From: Bacteroidota bacterium
GTDB taxonomy: Bacteria; Bacteroidota; Bacteroidia; Chitinophagales; Chitinophagaceae
Direction of reading: 5' to 3'
Length of the DNA: 38,025 nt
Assembly: GCA_018267725.1 (NCBI GenBank)
Contig: JAFDXY010000024.1
Location: 1 to 38,025, forward strand
Position 1 is the first letter of the stretch. Every line of letters starts with the position of its first letter. The position numbers were made by a program, and so were the translations under genes. This document shows, piece after piece, positions 9,576 to 17,921 of the stretch. The notes below the pieces were generated by a model. That model was not told the DNA's origin and searched no databases. It worked only from the letters and a program-made list of their open reading frames with translations.

Positions 9576-9665
9576 AGCCATTGAAGTTTAATTTGCTTTA
9601 TAGGAATATGTTATGTGAATGAAATGAGTATATTCTTCTAATTTTTAGCGTTATTGGGTAAATAT

Positions 9666-12104
9666 TTATTTTAATATCAAATTAACAGAAGCAGGTTTCA
9701 AACCATTACTTGTAGCAGTAATTTTTACTGTACCTTTTTTTTCTTTTGCTTGAATAATTGCTAAAGCTAATCCGTTGAAAGCTTTACGGTAACTGGCTTT
9801 AAAAGGCTCGTGGCTTACAGGATTTCCGTTATCTACACCAGCTATAAATGCTTCACCATTAATTGTGAAATTGATTAAATTATCTGCTTTGGGTACAAGA
9901 TTTCCATCTTTATCTAAAATTCTTACAGTTATAAAACTCATATCTTCTCCGTTGGCATTAATAGTTTTTCTATCGGCAATCAATTCTATTTTGGCAGCTT
10001 CTCCTGCAGTGTTTATTTGTTTGATTAAAACTACTTGTCCATTTTTTCTTGAAACTGCTTTTATGTTTCCCGGTTCATATAAAACTCTCCACATTACATG
10101 CAAATCATCTCCTTGTTTTTTTCTTATGCCTGCACTTTTTCCGTTTACAAATAATTCTACTTCATCGGCATGGTTATAATATGCCCAAACATCTACACTA
10201 TCGCCCTGTTTCCAATTCCAATGTGGCAAAATATGCAATACATCTTTGTTCGTCCATTCACTTTGATACATGTAATACACATCTTTCGGAAATCCTGCCA
10301 AATCAACTATTCCGAAATAAGAACTTTTTGCAGGCCAAGTATAAGGTGTTGGTTCTCCTAAATAATCAAAGCCCGTCCAAATAAACATGCCACTTAAATA
10401 CGGATATTTTTTAATTATTTTCCAAGTTTGTTCGTGTGTTGATGACCAAGGTGCTCTTGTATTATCGTAAGCAGAAACAGTAAAATCTGCATTCATACCA
10501 CTGTTTCTATCTTCACCTTTTTTATGTTGTGGTGGCCAAACACGAATACTATCGGACGGAAAAAAATATTCTCCTCTTGTTTCTAAACCAGATGTTGTTT
10601 CGCTGGCAATAAATTTTTTATTAGGAAAACTATCAGGAAAACTTTTGTATAAACTGTGATGATAATTATACCCAACCAAATCAAACATATTACTTTTTAA
10701 AATATAATTTTTAGAAGGAAAAGGTCTATCATTAGCATCTACAATTGCTCTTGTGGTATCAAGGTTTTTAACAATACCAACTAATTCTGTAGCAATACCG
10801 GTACCACTTGAATGTTCTTGTTCGGGAATTTCATTACCAATACTCCACATAAAAACAGAAGGATGATTTCTATCTCTTAATATTTGATCTTCTAAATCTT
10901 TCTTATGCCATTCATCCCAATATAAATGATAATCGTATTCTGTTTTAGCTATCTTCCACATATCAAAAGCTTCATCCATTACAATAAAACCCATTTTATC
11001 GCAAAGCTCTAAAAGCTCTGGTGCAGGCGGGTTGTGTGAAGTTCGAATGGCATTACAACCAAATGATTTTAATATTTCTAACTGCCTTTCAATTGCACGA
11101 TAATTAATGGCAGCACCTAAACAACCTAAATCGTGATGATTACAAACTCCTAAAATTTTCAAAGGTTTATTATTTAAAAAGAAACCTTTGTTAGCATCAA
11201 AATAAAAAGAACGAATACCAATTGATGTAGTATAACTATCTACAATTTTTCCATTTTGAATTATTTGCGAAACAACTTTATACAAAACTGGTTTTTCAAT
11301 ACTCCATAATACAGGTTGTTTTACAATTAATTCATCTTCAACCTTTGTTGTTTCGTTTTCTTTTAATAAAATGTTATTGATTGTTTTTTTTGATACTACA
11401 TTTCCTTGTGCATTATAAACCGTATTTACAGTTACAACTTTGGCTGCGTTTTTTGTTGTATTGTTTAACGATAATTGAATATTTATAGTTGCTTCTGCTA
11501 AAGATATTTTTGGTGTAGTAACAAAACTGCCCCAATGTGCAACTGCAATATTGTTGGTTGTAACTAATCTTACATTTCTATAAATACCGCTACCGCTGTA
11601 CCAACGAGAATTCATTTGTTTAGAATTATCAACCTTAACAACAATACTATTTTTTTCTCCAAACTTTATATATGGCGTTAAATTATATTGAAATGAAATA
11701 TATCCGTTGGGGCGAAAACCAAGCCTGTGGCCGTTTATCCAAACTTCACTGCAACGATAAACGCCATCAAACTCAATTCGTATTTGTTTATTTTTTGATG
11801 TAGTTGGAACAACAAATGTTTTTCTGTACCAACCAATACCTCCGGGCAATGCACCGCCTTCGGGTGCTGCAGGATTATTTTTTGCAAAAGGTAATTCAAC
11901 ACTCCAATCATGCGGAAGGTTTAGTGTTCTCCATTGTGCATCGTTATAATTTTCATCTTTATAATCATTCTTTAAATCAGTTGTATCTGCATAATAAAAC
12001 TTCCAGTCTTTATTAAAATTTTCTACGTTTCTATTATTGCTTTGTGCATTTGTTTTAATAACTACCAAGCATAATACTACTAAATAAAGAATACTTTTTT
12101 TCAT
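9666..12104 (-). CDS. Secreted glycoside hydrolase family 2 (beta-galactosidase type)
   Basis: An 812-residue exported GH2 enzyme that should release beta-linked sugars (galactose, or glucuronic acid or mannose in relatives) from glycans. A signal peptide covers residues 1-20 (ends KTNA-Q). Order of domains: jelly-roll sugar-binding domain (~28-185, with LPHDW and GWYRKTF), Ig-like domain (~190-298), TIM barrel (~300-600), a DUF4982 domain (~620-710, DVWAYYNHADEVELFVNGKS) and a C-terminal Ig-like domain (~715-812). The acid/base is E425 in WSIGNEIPEQ and the probable nucleophile is E502 in FIASETTSG. RTSHNPP at 354-360 is the GH2 signature. It lies 37 bp after the aminotransferase gene in the same direction, so co-transcription is possible. 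No SusC/SusD pair is nearby. Exact substrate not determinable. Confidence 0.92.
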   Translation of the reverse strand: MKKSILYLVVLCLVVIKTNAQSNNRNVENFNKDWKFYYADTTDLKNDYKDENYNDAQWRTLNLPHDWSVELPFAKNNPAAPEGGALPGGIGWYRKTFVVPTTSKNKQIRIEFDGVYRCSEVWINGHRLGFRPNGYISFQYNLTPYIKFGEKNSIVVKVDNSKQMNSRWYSGSGIYRNVRLVTTNNIAVAHWGSFVTTPKISLAEATINIQLSLNNTTKNAAKVVTVNTVYNAQGNVVSKKTINNILLKENETTKVEDELIVKQPVLWSIEKPVLYKVVSQIIQNGKIVDSYTTSIGIRSFYFDANKGFFLNNKPLKILGVCNHHDLGCLGAAINYRAIERQLEILKSFGCNAIRTSHNPPAPELLELCDKMGFIVMDEAFDMWKIAKTEYDYHLYWDEWHKKDLEDQILRDRNHPSVFMWSIGNEIPEQEHSSGTGIATELVGIVKNLDTTRAIVDANDRPFPSKNYILKSNMFDLVGYNYHHSLYKSFPDSFPNKKFIASETTSGLETRGEYFFPSDSIRVWPPQHKKGEDRNSGMNADFTVSAYDNTRAPWSSTHEQTWKIIKKYPYLSGMFIWTGFDYLGEPTPYTWPAKSSYFGIVDLAGFPKDVYYMYQSEWTNKDVLHILPHWNWKQGDSVDVWAYYNHADEVELFVNGKSAGIRKKQGDDLHVMWRVLYEPGNIKAVSRKNGQVVLIKQINTAGEAAKIELIADRKTINANGEDMSFITVRILDKDGNLVPKADNLINFTINGEAFIAGVDNGNPVSHEPFKASYRKAFNGLALAIIQAKEKKGTVKITATSNGLKPASVNLILK

Positions 12105-12141
12105 AATATATTAAGATGAGTTTGAATTTAAAAACAATAAT

Positions 12142-13335
12142 TTATTTTCTTCCGGGATATTGTTTTAAAGCTTCTTGTAAACAATTCATTGCGTTATTAA
12201 TAGCTTCTGTATTTAATACATACGCTAATCTTACTTCTTGTTTTCCTAAACCTTCTGTACCATAAAAACCTGTTGCTGGTGCTAACATTACGGTTTGATT
12301 ATTGTATGAAAAATCTTCTAACAACCATTGACAAAATTTATCAGAATCATCTATAGGTAGTTTTGCCATTGCATAAAAAGCACCGCCGGGGTTGGGGCAA
12401 AATACACCTTCCATTTCATTTAATCTTTTCACAATTAAATCTCTTCTGTTTTGGTATTCTGTTTTGGTAACATCAAAATAATTTGCAGGTAAATCAACCG
12501 CTGCTTCTCCTGCAATTTGTGCAAACGATGGCGGACTTAATCTTGCTTGTGCAAACTTCATAGCAGCATCTAAAACTTGTTGGTTTTTAGTAACAAATGC
12601 ACCAATTCTTCCGCCGCAGGCACTATAACGTTTACTAATAGTATCCATTATAATTACATTATCATCAACACCTGTTAAGTGCATGGCACTATATTGTTTT
12701 GATTGATAAGTAAACTCTCTGTATGCTTCGTCTGAAAATAAATACAAATTATGTTTTAAAATAATATTTTTTAATTGATTCATTTCAGCTTCGCTATAAT
12801 TATAACCCGTTGGATTATTAGGATTACAAATAACAATAGCTTTTGTTTTAGCGGTTATTTTCTTTTCAAACTCTTCTATTGGTGGTAAAGCAAAACCATT
12901 TTCTATATGAGATGTTATTGGCACAACTTTTACGCCTGCACTAACAGCAAAGCCATTATAATTTGCATAAAAAGGTTCGGGAATTATTACTTCATCTCCT
13001 GCATCTAAACAAGCCATAAAGCCAAACAATATAGCTTCGCTTCCACCTGTTGTAACAATAATTTGATTATGGTTTACATGAATGCCTACACTTGAATAAT
13101 ATTGTACTAATTTTTTTCTGTAACTCTCATTACCTGCACTATGACTGTATTCCAGCACTTTAAAATTACTGTGCCTTACTGCATCTAAAACCTGTTGTGG
13201 CGTTTCAATATCTGGCTGACCAATATTTAAATGATAAACTGTTATTCCTTTTTTCTTGGCAGTTTCTGCAAATGGAACTAATTTTCTTATGGGCGATGCG
13301 GGCATTTGTTTTCCGCGAGTACTTATTTGTAACAT
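12142..13335 (-). CDS. Pyridoxal-phosphate aminotransferase, class I/II (AspC-like)
   Basis: A cytoplasmic fold-type I aminotransferase, probably acting on aspartate, aromatic or related amino acids. Visible are HLNIGQPDIETP near the N-terminus, CNPNNPTGY (cofactor and substrate binding), SDEAYREF with the pyridine-N aspartate, and the Schiff-base lysine in DTISKRYSACGGRIG. I start at the ATG at 13335 (MLQISTRGKQMPASPIRKL), which gives 397 residues and the family N-terminus. A longer frame beginning with GTG at 13371 would start inside the terminator of the preceding gene and is rejected. A TATCTTTG -7 box ends 4 nt before this ATG, so the mRNA may have almost no 5' leader. Substrate specificity is unresolved. 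Confidence 0.92.
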   Translation of the reverse strand: MLQISTRGKQMPASPIRKLVPFAETAKKKGITVYHLNIGQPDIETPQQVLDAVRHSNFKVLEYSHSAGNESYRKKLVQYYSSVGIHVNHNQIIVTTGGSEAILFGFMACLDAGDEVIIPEPFYANYNGFAVSAGVKVVPITSHIENGFALPPIEEFEKKITAKTKAIVICNPNNPTGYNYSEAEMNQLKNIILKHNLYLFSDEAYREFTYQSKQYSAMHLTGVDDNVIIMDTISKRYSACGGRIGAFVTKNQQVLDAAMKFAQARLSPPSFAQIAGEAAVDLPANYFDVTKTEYQNRRDLIVKRLNEMEGVFCPNPGGAFYAMAKLPIDDSDKFCQWLLEDFSYNNQTVMLAPATGFYGTEGLGKQEVRLAYVLNTEAINNAMNCLQEALKQYPGRK

Positions 13336-13339
13336 GCAA

Positions 13340-13347
13340 CAAAGATA
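13340..13347 (-). promoter_or_regulatory. -7 box abutting the aminotransferase start
   Basis: TATCTTTG on the minus strand fits TAnnTTTG, then TTGC, then the ATG at 13335. Transcription starting the usual few bases after the box would place +1 at or next to the start codon. No TTTG lies at the 19-bp spacing, since that position falls in the upstream terminator. Confidence 0.5.
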
Positions 13348-13360
13348 ACGGGCAGCAAAT

Positions 13361-13390
13361 AAAAAAGCCACACATTTACTTGTGTAGCTT
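13361..13390 (-). terminator. Intrinsic terminator after the DUF1573 pair
   Basis: Minus strand: AAGCTACACA, loop AGTAAA, TGTGTGGCTT, then TTTTATTT; a 10-bp stem with one mismatch or wobble. It ends the DUF1573 transcript and insulates it from the aminotransferase promoter just beyond. A second perfect hairpin AACTCTT/AAGAGTT (13422-13439), without a U-run on this strand, precedes it. Confidence 0.8.
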
Positions 13391-13445
13391 TAGATAAATA
13401 TTACTTGTATTTGTTTTAACTAACTCTTTTGCAAGAGTTTGTATT

Positions 13446-13820
13446 TTATTTTTTTGAAGCAACCACTTCTCCCTCAACCGTTAATTCTATAGGAGCATCT
13501 ACATTAGCAAATTTTACATGTACTTTTTTACTGAACTTGCCCAAATTGGCTGCGTTGTAAGTAACAATAATTTTGTTTTGCTGCCCTTTCATAATAGGCT
13601 CTTTAGGGTAGGTTGGAGAAGTGCAACCACAATCGGCAGTTGCTGTTTCTATAACAATAGGTTTAGCATTATTGTTTTTAAAATTGAAAGTATAAGTTGC
13701 CGGAACATTTTGTTTTATTTTTCCGAAATTATGTTTTGAAACAGTAAAGGTTCCTGCTTGTGCCATTGATGCAACCGAAAAGCCAATAAAAACAATAAAT
13801 AAAAAAAATATTTTTTTCAT
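13446..13820 (-). CDS. Exported DUF1573 protein (second of tandem pair)
   Basis: A 124-residue protein with a signal peptide (MKKIFFLFIVFIGFSVASMAQA) and a single Ig-like, ASPM/SPD-2/Hydin-type DUF1573 fold of about 100 residues. The family hallmark ADCGCTSPTYP is present at about 63-73, followed by a beta-rich C-terminal half ending in VEGEVV. DUF1573 proteins are abundant in Bacteroidota and their role is not established; the CGC cysteines could bind metal or form a disulfide. It follows its paralogue by 27 bp and is followed by a terminator, so the two form a two-gene unit. Annotation to family level only. Confidence 0.85.
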   Translation of the reverse strand: MKKIFFLFIVFIGFSVASMAQAGTFTVSKHNFGKIKQNVPATYTFNFKNNNAKPIVIETATADCGCTSPTYPKEPIMKGQQNKIIVTYNAANLGKFSKKVHVKFANVDAPIELTVEGEVVASKK

Positions 13821-13847
13821 AATATGTAAAATTGAGTGTTTAGCAAT

Positions 13848-14300
13848 TTAATTTCCTGCAGGTTTTATTTTTTCTAATGCACTGTTTGCAGGTGCAGTGG
13901 TTTGAACAGTATAAGTTTCGCCATGAAAACTTACTTGTTTATTAAAAGCATTGTTGTTAAAATAAATAGTAGCATATTTAGTAAAAGTGCCCATACTGTT
14001 TCCGCTAAAACCTAAGGTTACGGTAATATTTTCTCCCGAAGCATATTTTTTTCCTTTTTCAAATTTTGGAGTAGTGCAACCGCAACTGGCTTTTACATCA
14101 TCAATCCATACAGAATCGTTACTAATGTTTTTAATAATTACATTGTATTCAACTGCTTTGCCATAAGGTATTTTACCAAAATCATAATTATCATTACTAA
14201 ATTCTAAATATTTAGAAATATTTTTTGGCTGCTCGGCATGTTGTGCTTTTGCTATAAAAACCGAACTACAAACCAATATGAATAACAAAAACTTTTTCAT
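13848..14300 (-). CDS. Exported DUF1573 protein (first of tandem pair)
   Basis: About 150 residues, with a signal peptide (MKKFLLFILVCSSVFIAKA) and a DUF1573 domain carrying ASCGCTTPKF, the same cysteine motif as the downstream paralogue. The ATG at 14300 gives a clean signal peptide start (MKKF...). An in-frame ATG at 14312 adds only MNLV. A short Ala/Pro-rich tail (TTAPANSALEKIKPAGN) follows the domain and is not in the neighbour. Minus-strand TATTTTTA near 14320 is close to a -7 box but lacks the final G. Function unknown; periplasmic or surface location inferred from the signal peptide. Confidence 0.84.
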   Translation of the reverse strand: MKKFLLFILVCSSVFIAKAQHAEQPKNISKYLEFSNDNYDFGKIPYGKAVEYNVIIKNISNDSVWIDDVKASCGCTTPKFEKGKKYASGENITVTLGFSGNSMGTFTKYATIYFNNNAFNKQVSFHGETYTVQTTAPANSALEKIKPAGN

Positions 14301-14370
14301 TACTAAATTCATTTAAGGGTAAAAATATAAATTCTGTTTTAAAGAAACGTTATCTATTTTATTAGTAACA

Positions 14371-14454
14371 GTTTTATCAATAAAAATCGTTCCAAAATAT
14401 TATCTGTAAAAAAAATCTGTTTATTTAATTGAAACAGTAACAATTATTTTTGTT
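14371..14454 (+). repeat. Duplicated promoter region, copy 1
   Basis: This 84-bp stretch is repeated in diverged form at 15051-15146. The last 31 bp (14424-14454) are identical in both copies, and the upstream part is recognisably the same, with scattered changes and about 12 bp fewer here. The identical part contains AATTG-N9-CAATT (14427-14445) directly before the -7 box TATTTTTG (14445-14452). It drives the helical-repeat gene. Confidence 0.8.
14445..14452 (+). promoter_or_regulatory. -7 box in promoter copy 1
   Basis: TATTTTTG fits TAnnTTTG. It lies 80 bp before the preferred GTG start at 14533 of the helical-repeat protein. The -33 position is taken by an AATTG-N9-CAATT inverted repeat rather than a clear TTTG. 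Confidence 0.5.
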
Positions 14455-14532
14455 CACCTCCCTGCAACTTTTTTTAAATTATTATTGCGAAAAGAGTTGA
14501 AATTAAAAACACAAACCACCATTTCAATTTTC

Positions 14533-15039
14533 GTGATTTTAAAAGAAGAAATATTAAAAGAACACAATAAAGAGCATACATTAAAAATTGCAGCCTATGC
14601 TTGTTCTTCAAAAAAGCGTTTTAAAGAATTAATGAATTGTTATTTAAAAGGCGAATACCGTTTGTCTCAAAGAGCAGCGTGGAGCATGAGTTGGGCTGCC
14701 AAACAAAAACCCGAAATGATAATGCCGTATATAAAAGAATTAGTACAACAATTGCAAAGAAAAAATGTTCACAATTCTGTAATACGCAATTCTGTAAGGG
14801 TTTTACAAGATTTAAACATTCCAACTAATTTACACGGAGAATTAATGAATGCCTGTTTTAATTTTATTGAAACACCTGCCACACCCGTTGCCATTAAAGC
14901 ATTTTCATTAACCATACTTCAAAAACTTTCATTACAATATCCCGAAATAAAACAAGAATTAAAATTAATTATTGAAGAAAGATGGGAACACGAAACGGCT
15001 GCATTTAAAAGCAGAGCAAGAAAAATACTTGGTTCGTAA
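14533..15039 (+). CDS. Helical-repeat (HEAT/ARM-like) protein of unknown function
   Basis: A cytoplasmic, all-helical protein of about 168 residues with no signal peptide or membrane segment. Amphipathic helices alternate with short turns, including YRLSQRAAWSMSWAAKQKPE and a repeat-like spacing resembling HEAT or ARM repeats. It has no catalytic motif I recognise and is probably a binding scaffold. The start is uncertain: no ATG lies near the N-terminus. The GTG at 14533 (reads MILKEEILKEHNK) fits the helical start better; a TTG at 14485 would add 16 residues with no family look. It sits between two copies of one promoter region and immediately before the E1 dehydrogenase gene, so it may share its regulation. 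Confidence 0.7.
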   Translation: MILKEEILKEHNKEHTLKIAAYACSSKKRFKELMNCYLKGEYRLSQRAAWSMSWAAKQKPEMIMPYIKELVQQLQRKNVHNSVIRNSVRVLQDLNIPTNLHGELMNACFNFIETPATPVAIKAFSLTILQKLSLQYPEIKQELKLIIEERWEHETAAFKSRARKILGS

Positions 15040-15050
15040 TACTATTTTAG

Positions 15051-15146
15051 GTTCAATCAATAAAATCATTACAAAATCTTATCCGCAAACATTTCCACAA
15101 TAAAAATCTATTTATTTTAATTGAAACAGTAACAATTATTTTTGTT
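15051..15146 (+). repeat. Duplicated promoter region, copy 2
   Basis: The partner of 14371-14454. Both begin GTTnnATCAATAAAA and end in the identical 31 bp (here 15116-15146). AATTG-N9-CAATT is at 15119-15137. Here the repeat ends only 2 bp before the start codon of the E1 gene. Confidence 0.8.
15137..15144 (+). promoter_or_regulatory. -7 box abutting the E1 dehydrogenase start
   Basis: TATTTTTG, then TTTC, then ATG at 15149. As with the aminotransferase, the -7 box ends 4 nt before the start codon, leaving no room for a ribosome-binding site if transcription starts at the usual distance. Confidence 0.55.
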
Positions 15147-15148
15147 TC

Positions 15149-17539
15149 ATGGAACAAACAATTACCTTGGCATATAAAGACGATATGCTTAGTTACGAAG
15201 GATTTAAAAATCAGGTGTTAGAAGATTACCGCATTGCCATTGTTAGCCGTGAGGCAAGTTTGCTTGGCCGCCGCGAAGTATTAACAGGCAAAGCCAAATT
15301 TGGTATTTTTGGCGATGGTAAAGAAATAGCACAAATTGCTATGGCTAAATTCTTCAAAGCCGGCGATTATCGTGCAGGTTATTACCGTGATCAAACTTTT
15401 ATGTTTTCTTCGGGCTTAGCAAGCGTAGAGCAATTTTTCTCTCAATTATATGCTGATCCAGATGTGCACCACGATCCTTTTAGTGCAGGCAGACAAATGG
15501 TTAGCCATTTTGCAACAAGGTTTGTAGATGAAACAGGTAATTGGTTAGACCTTGCCAACAGAAAAAATATTAGTTCAGATATGGCACCCACTGCATCGCA
15601 AATGCCACGTGCAGTTGGTTTGGCTTTAACTTCAAAATTATTTAGGCAAACACCACAATTAAAAGCTTTCGATAATTTAAGTCATAACGGAAACGAAATT
15701 TGTTTTTGCACCATTGGCGATGCATCTACAAGCGAAGGGCATTTTTGGGAATCAATTAACGCAGCAGGCGTAATGCAAATTCCTTTAGCTGTTTTTGTTT
15801 GGGATGATGGTTATGGCATTTCAGTTCCTAAAAAATATCAAACTACCAAAGGTTCTATTTCTACTGTTTTACGCGGTATGCAAAAAGAAGATAAAACCAA
15901 TGGTATAAATATTTATAAAGTAAAAGGATGGGATTATGCAGGCATGTGCGAAGTGTTTGAATCTGCCTTACACAAAATGCGTGAAACGCATATACCCGCT
16001 GTATTTCATGTAGAAGAAATAACACAACCCCAAGGGCATAGCACCAGTGGAAGCCATGAGCGTTATAAAGATGCTGCCCGTTTAGAATGGGAACGTGAAT
16101 GGGATTGTATTAAAAAATTCAAAGAATGGATTACAGAAAATAATATTGCCACCAACGAAGAATTGAATGATGTTGAAACCGAAGCAAAAAATTTTGCAAG
16201 AACTTCTAAACAAAGAGCATGGGAAAAATTTATAGCTCCGTTAAACCGCCATGCAGCAACAGCTATTAATTTAATAAGCAATGCAATGGTGCATGATATG
16301 GAAACCTATAACAACATGCAGCAATTAGCAACGCAATTAAAAAATAATGCAGAGCCTTTAAGAAGAGATATTATGCATACGTTAGCATTGGCATTAGAGG
16401 CTGCACCAAATTCTCCATCCGTTTCTTCTATAAAAGAATTTTATAATTCGTTATTAACAGAAAGTAAAAATTTATACAATACCTACTTATATAATCAAGG
16501 CACAAAAAGTGCTTTAAAAGTAGATGAAGTAAAACCGTTAATTCCTTTTGATACTAATTCTATTAATGGTTACGAAGTATTAAATAAATATTTTGATGCA
16601 TTGTTCAGCAACCATCCTTTTGTGTTTGCTTTTGGAGAAGATGTAGGAATGATTGGAGATGTAAACCAAGGTTTTGCAGGCTTACAACAAAAACATGGCA
16701 GCGAAAGAATTTTTGATACCGGTATTCGTGAATTAACTATTGTTGGTCAAGCAATTGGTATGGCATTACGCGGGTTAAGGCCCATTGCAGAAATTCAATA
16801 TTTAGATTATTTATTATATGGTTTGCAAGCCCTTAGCGATGATGCAGCCACTACACATTTTAGAACTCATGGTCAGCAAAGTTGTCCAATAATTATTCGT
16901 ACACGCGGACACAGATTAGAAGGTATATGGCATAGTGGTAGCCCAATGGGTATGATTATTAATGCATTACGAGGAATGTATGTATGCGTACCAAGAAATA
17001 TGGTTCAAGCAATTGGTATGTATAACACTTTATTGCAAAGCAACGATCCTGCCATTGTTATTGAATGTTTAAACGGCTATCGTTTAAAAGAAAAACCGCC
17101 TACCAATTTATTAGAATACACAGTGCCTTTAGGAATAACAGAAACAATTAAAGAAGGAAATGATGTAACCATTGTTTCTTATGGTTCCACTTTACGAGTT
17201 ATACAAGAAGCAACAGAGCGTTTAGAAAAACAAGGTATTAGTTGCGAAGTAATAGATGTACAAACTTTATTGCCTTTCGATATTAATCACAACATTGTAG
17301 CATCATTAAAGAAAACCAACAGAATTATTTTTGTAGATGAAGATGTACCCGGAGGAGCAGCTGCATATATGTACAATGAAGTAATGGAAAAACAAGGTGG
17401 TTACCGTTGGGTAGATGCTGCACCAAAAACCGTAACTGCACAGCCACACAGGCCGGCTTATGGAAGCGATGGTGATTATTTTGGCAAACCCAATGCAGAA
17501 GATATTATGAATGCAGTAAACGAAATAATGAGTGAATAA
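15149..17539 (+). CDS. 2-oxoacid dehydrogenase E1, fused alpha-beta subunits
   Basis: A 796-residue fusion of the E1 alpha and beta chains of a branched-chain-type 2-oxoacid dehydrogenase. It decarboxylates the oxoacid with thiamine diphosphate and passes the acyl group to an E2 lipoyl domain. Residues ~20-400 are alpha: AGYYRDQTFMFSSG near 76-89 and the cofactor segment GDASTSEGHFWESIN, continuing to VWDDGYGIS (190-225). Residues ~475-796 are beta: FAFGEDVGMIGDVNQGF, TGIRELTIVGQAIGMA, EIQYLDYL and the C-terminal transketolase domain with FVDEDVPGGAAAYM. No E2 or E3 gene is nearby, so those are encoded elsewhere. The substrate could be branched-chain or pyruvate; branched-chain is favoured by overall similarity. 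A duplicated promoter region precedes it. Confidence 0.93.
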   Translation: MEQTITLAYKDDMLSYEGFKNQVLEDYRIAIVSREASLLGRREVLTGKAKFGIFGDGKEIAQIAMAKFFKAGDYRAGYYRDQTFMFSSGLASVEQFFSQLYADPDVHHDPFSAGRQMVSHFATRFVDETGNWLDLANRKNISSDMAPTASQMPRAVGLALTSKLFRQTPQLKAFDNLSHNGNEICFCTIGDASTSEGHFWESINAAGVMQIPLAVFVWDDGYGISVPKKYQTTKGSISTVLRGMQKEDKTNGINIYKVKGWDYAGMCEVFESALHKMRETHIPAVFHVEEITQPQGHSTSGSHERYKDAARLEWEREWDCIKKFKEWITENNIATNEELNDVETEAKNFARTSKQRAWEKFIAPLNRHAATAINLISNAMVHDMETYNNMQQLATQLKNNAEPLRRDIMHTLALALEAAPNSPSVSSIKEFYNSLLTESKNLYNTYLYNQGTKSALKVDEVKPLIPFDTNSINGYEVLNKYFDALFSNHPFVFAFGEDVGMIGDVNQGFAGLQQKHGSERIFDTGIRELTIVGQAIGMALRGLRPIAEIQYLDYLLYGLQALSDDAATTHFRTHGQQSCPIIIRTRGHRLEGIWHSGSPMGMIINALRGMYVCVPRNMVQAIGMYNTLLQSNDPAIVIECLNGYRLKEKPPTNLLEYTVPLGITETIKEGNDVTIVSYGSTLRVIQEATERLEKQGISCEVIDVQTLLPFDINHNIVASLKKTNRIIFVDEDVPGGAAAYMYNEVMEKQGGYRWVDAAPKTVTAQPHRPAYGSDGDYFGKPNAEDIMNAVNEIMSE

Positions 17540-17582
17540 CTATTATTTCACATTCAATTAAATTTTACTGTAAATACATATC

Positions 17583-17654
17583 GGCCTTGTAGTACAATGG
17601 ATAGTATAAGAGTTTCCGAAGCTCCAGATTCAGGTTCGATTCCTGACAAGGCTA
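17583..17654 (+). tRNA. tRNA-Arg (anticodon CCG)
   Basis: Folds as a full cloverleaf of 72 nt. Acceptor GGCCTTG pairs with CAAGGCT (17647-17653), discriminator A at 17654. The D-stem is GTAC/GTAT. The anticodon arm is AGAGT, loop TTCCGAA (anticodon CCG), GCTCC. The T arm is TCAGG, TTCGATT, CCTGA. The 3' CCA is not encoded. Weak pairs G1-U72, G10-U25 and a mismatch A27-C43 are present but do not break the fold. It decodes CGG, a rare codon in a genome of this composition. Confidence 0.92.
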
Positions 17655-17882
17655 CTATATTTTATAATTTACTAAGGTGTATTTACACCAACCCTACTAT
17701 ATTTTCTTGCATAAATTTTTCCTTATCAAATAATAAGTCTACCAATTCTTTTAAAGAAGTAATTGCTTATAAAAGAATAGGCTCAATGTGTATTATCAAA
17801 AAAATAATTTTTATACAACAAGTTACAATTAATATATTATTATTTTACAATACTACTTTGCATTTATAATACGCAAGCTCTT
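17655..17882. other. AT-rich spacer between tRNA and efflux operon
   Basis: No gene recognised. A perfect 5-bp hairpin GGTGT-ATTT-ACACC (17676-17689) follows the tRNA but has no U-run, so it is a weak candidate processing or termination site. The rest is low-complexity AT-rich sequence; a reading frame across it overlaps the tRNA and has no protein-like features. Confidence 0.5.
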
Positions 17883-17902
17883 TATGTGACATAGGTTACA
17901 TA
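17883..17902 (+). promoter_or_regulatory. Crp/Fnr-type operator of the efflux operon
   Basis: TATGTGAC-N4-GTTACATA is a 20-bp inverted repeat with 7 of 8 arm positions matching. It contains TGTGA-N6-TTACA, close to the Crp half-site pattern TGTGA-N6-TCACA. It sits where the -33 element should be, 19 bp before the -7-like box CAATTTTG (17922-17929). Its centre is about 40-42 bp before the predicted transcript start, the position used by class II Crp/Fnr activators. No regulator gene is in the window. Confidence 0.6.
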
Positions 17903-17921
17903 CATATCAGTTTCAACCTTG

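Noticed and set aside
13336..13371. GTG start adding 12 residues to the aminotransferase
   Set aside because: The extension overlaps the upstream gene's terminator and the -7 box and does not look like the family N-terminus.
13422..13439. Perfect hairpin AACTCTT-TTGC-AAGAGTT as the main DUF1573 terminator
   Set aside because: There is no U-run after it on the minus strand; the stronger hairpin at 13361-13390 has one.
17597..17869. A 90-codon frame across the tRNA-Arg gene and its downstream spacer
   Set aside because: It overlaps a well-folded tRNA and continues into low-complexity AT-rich sequence without protein-like features.
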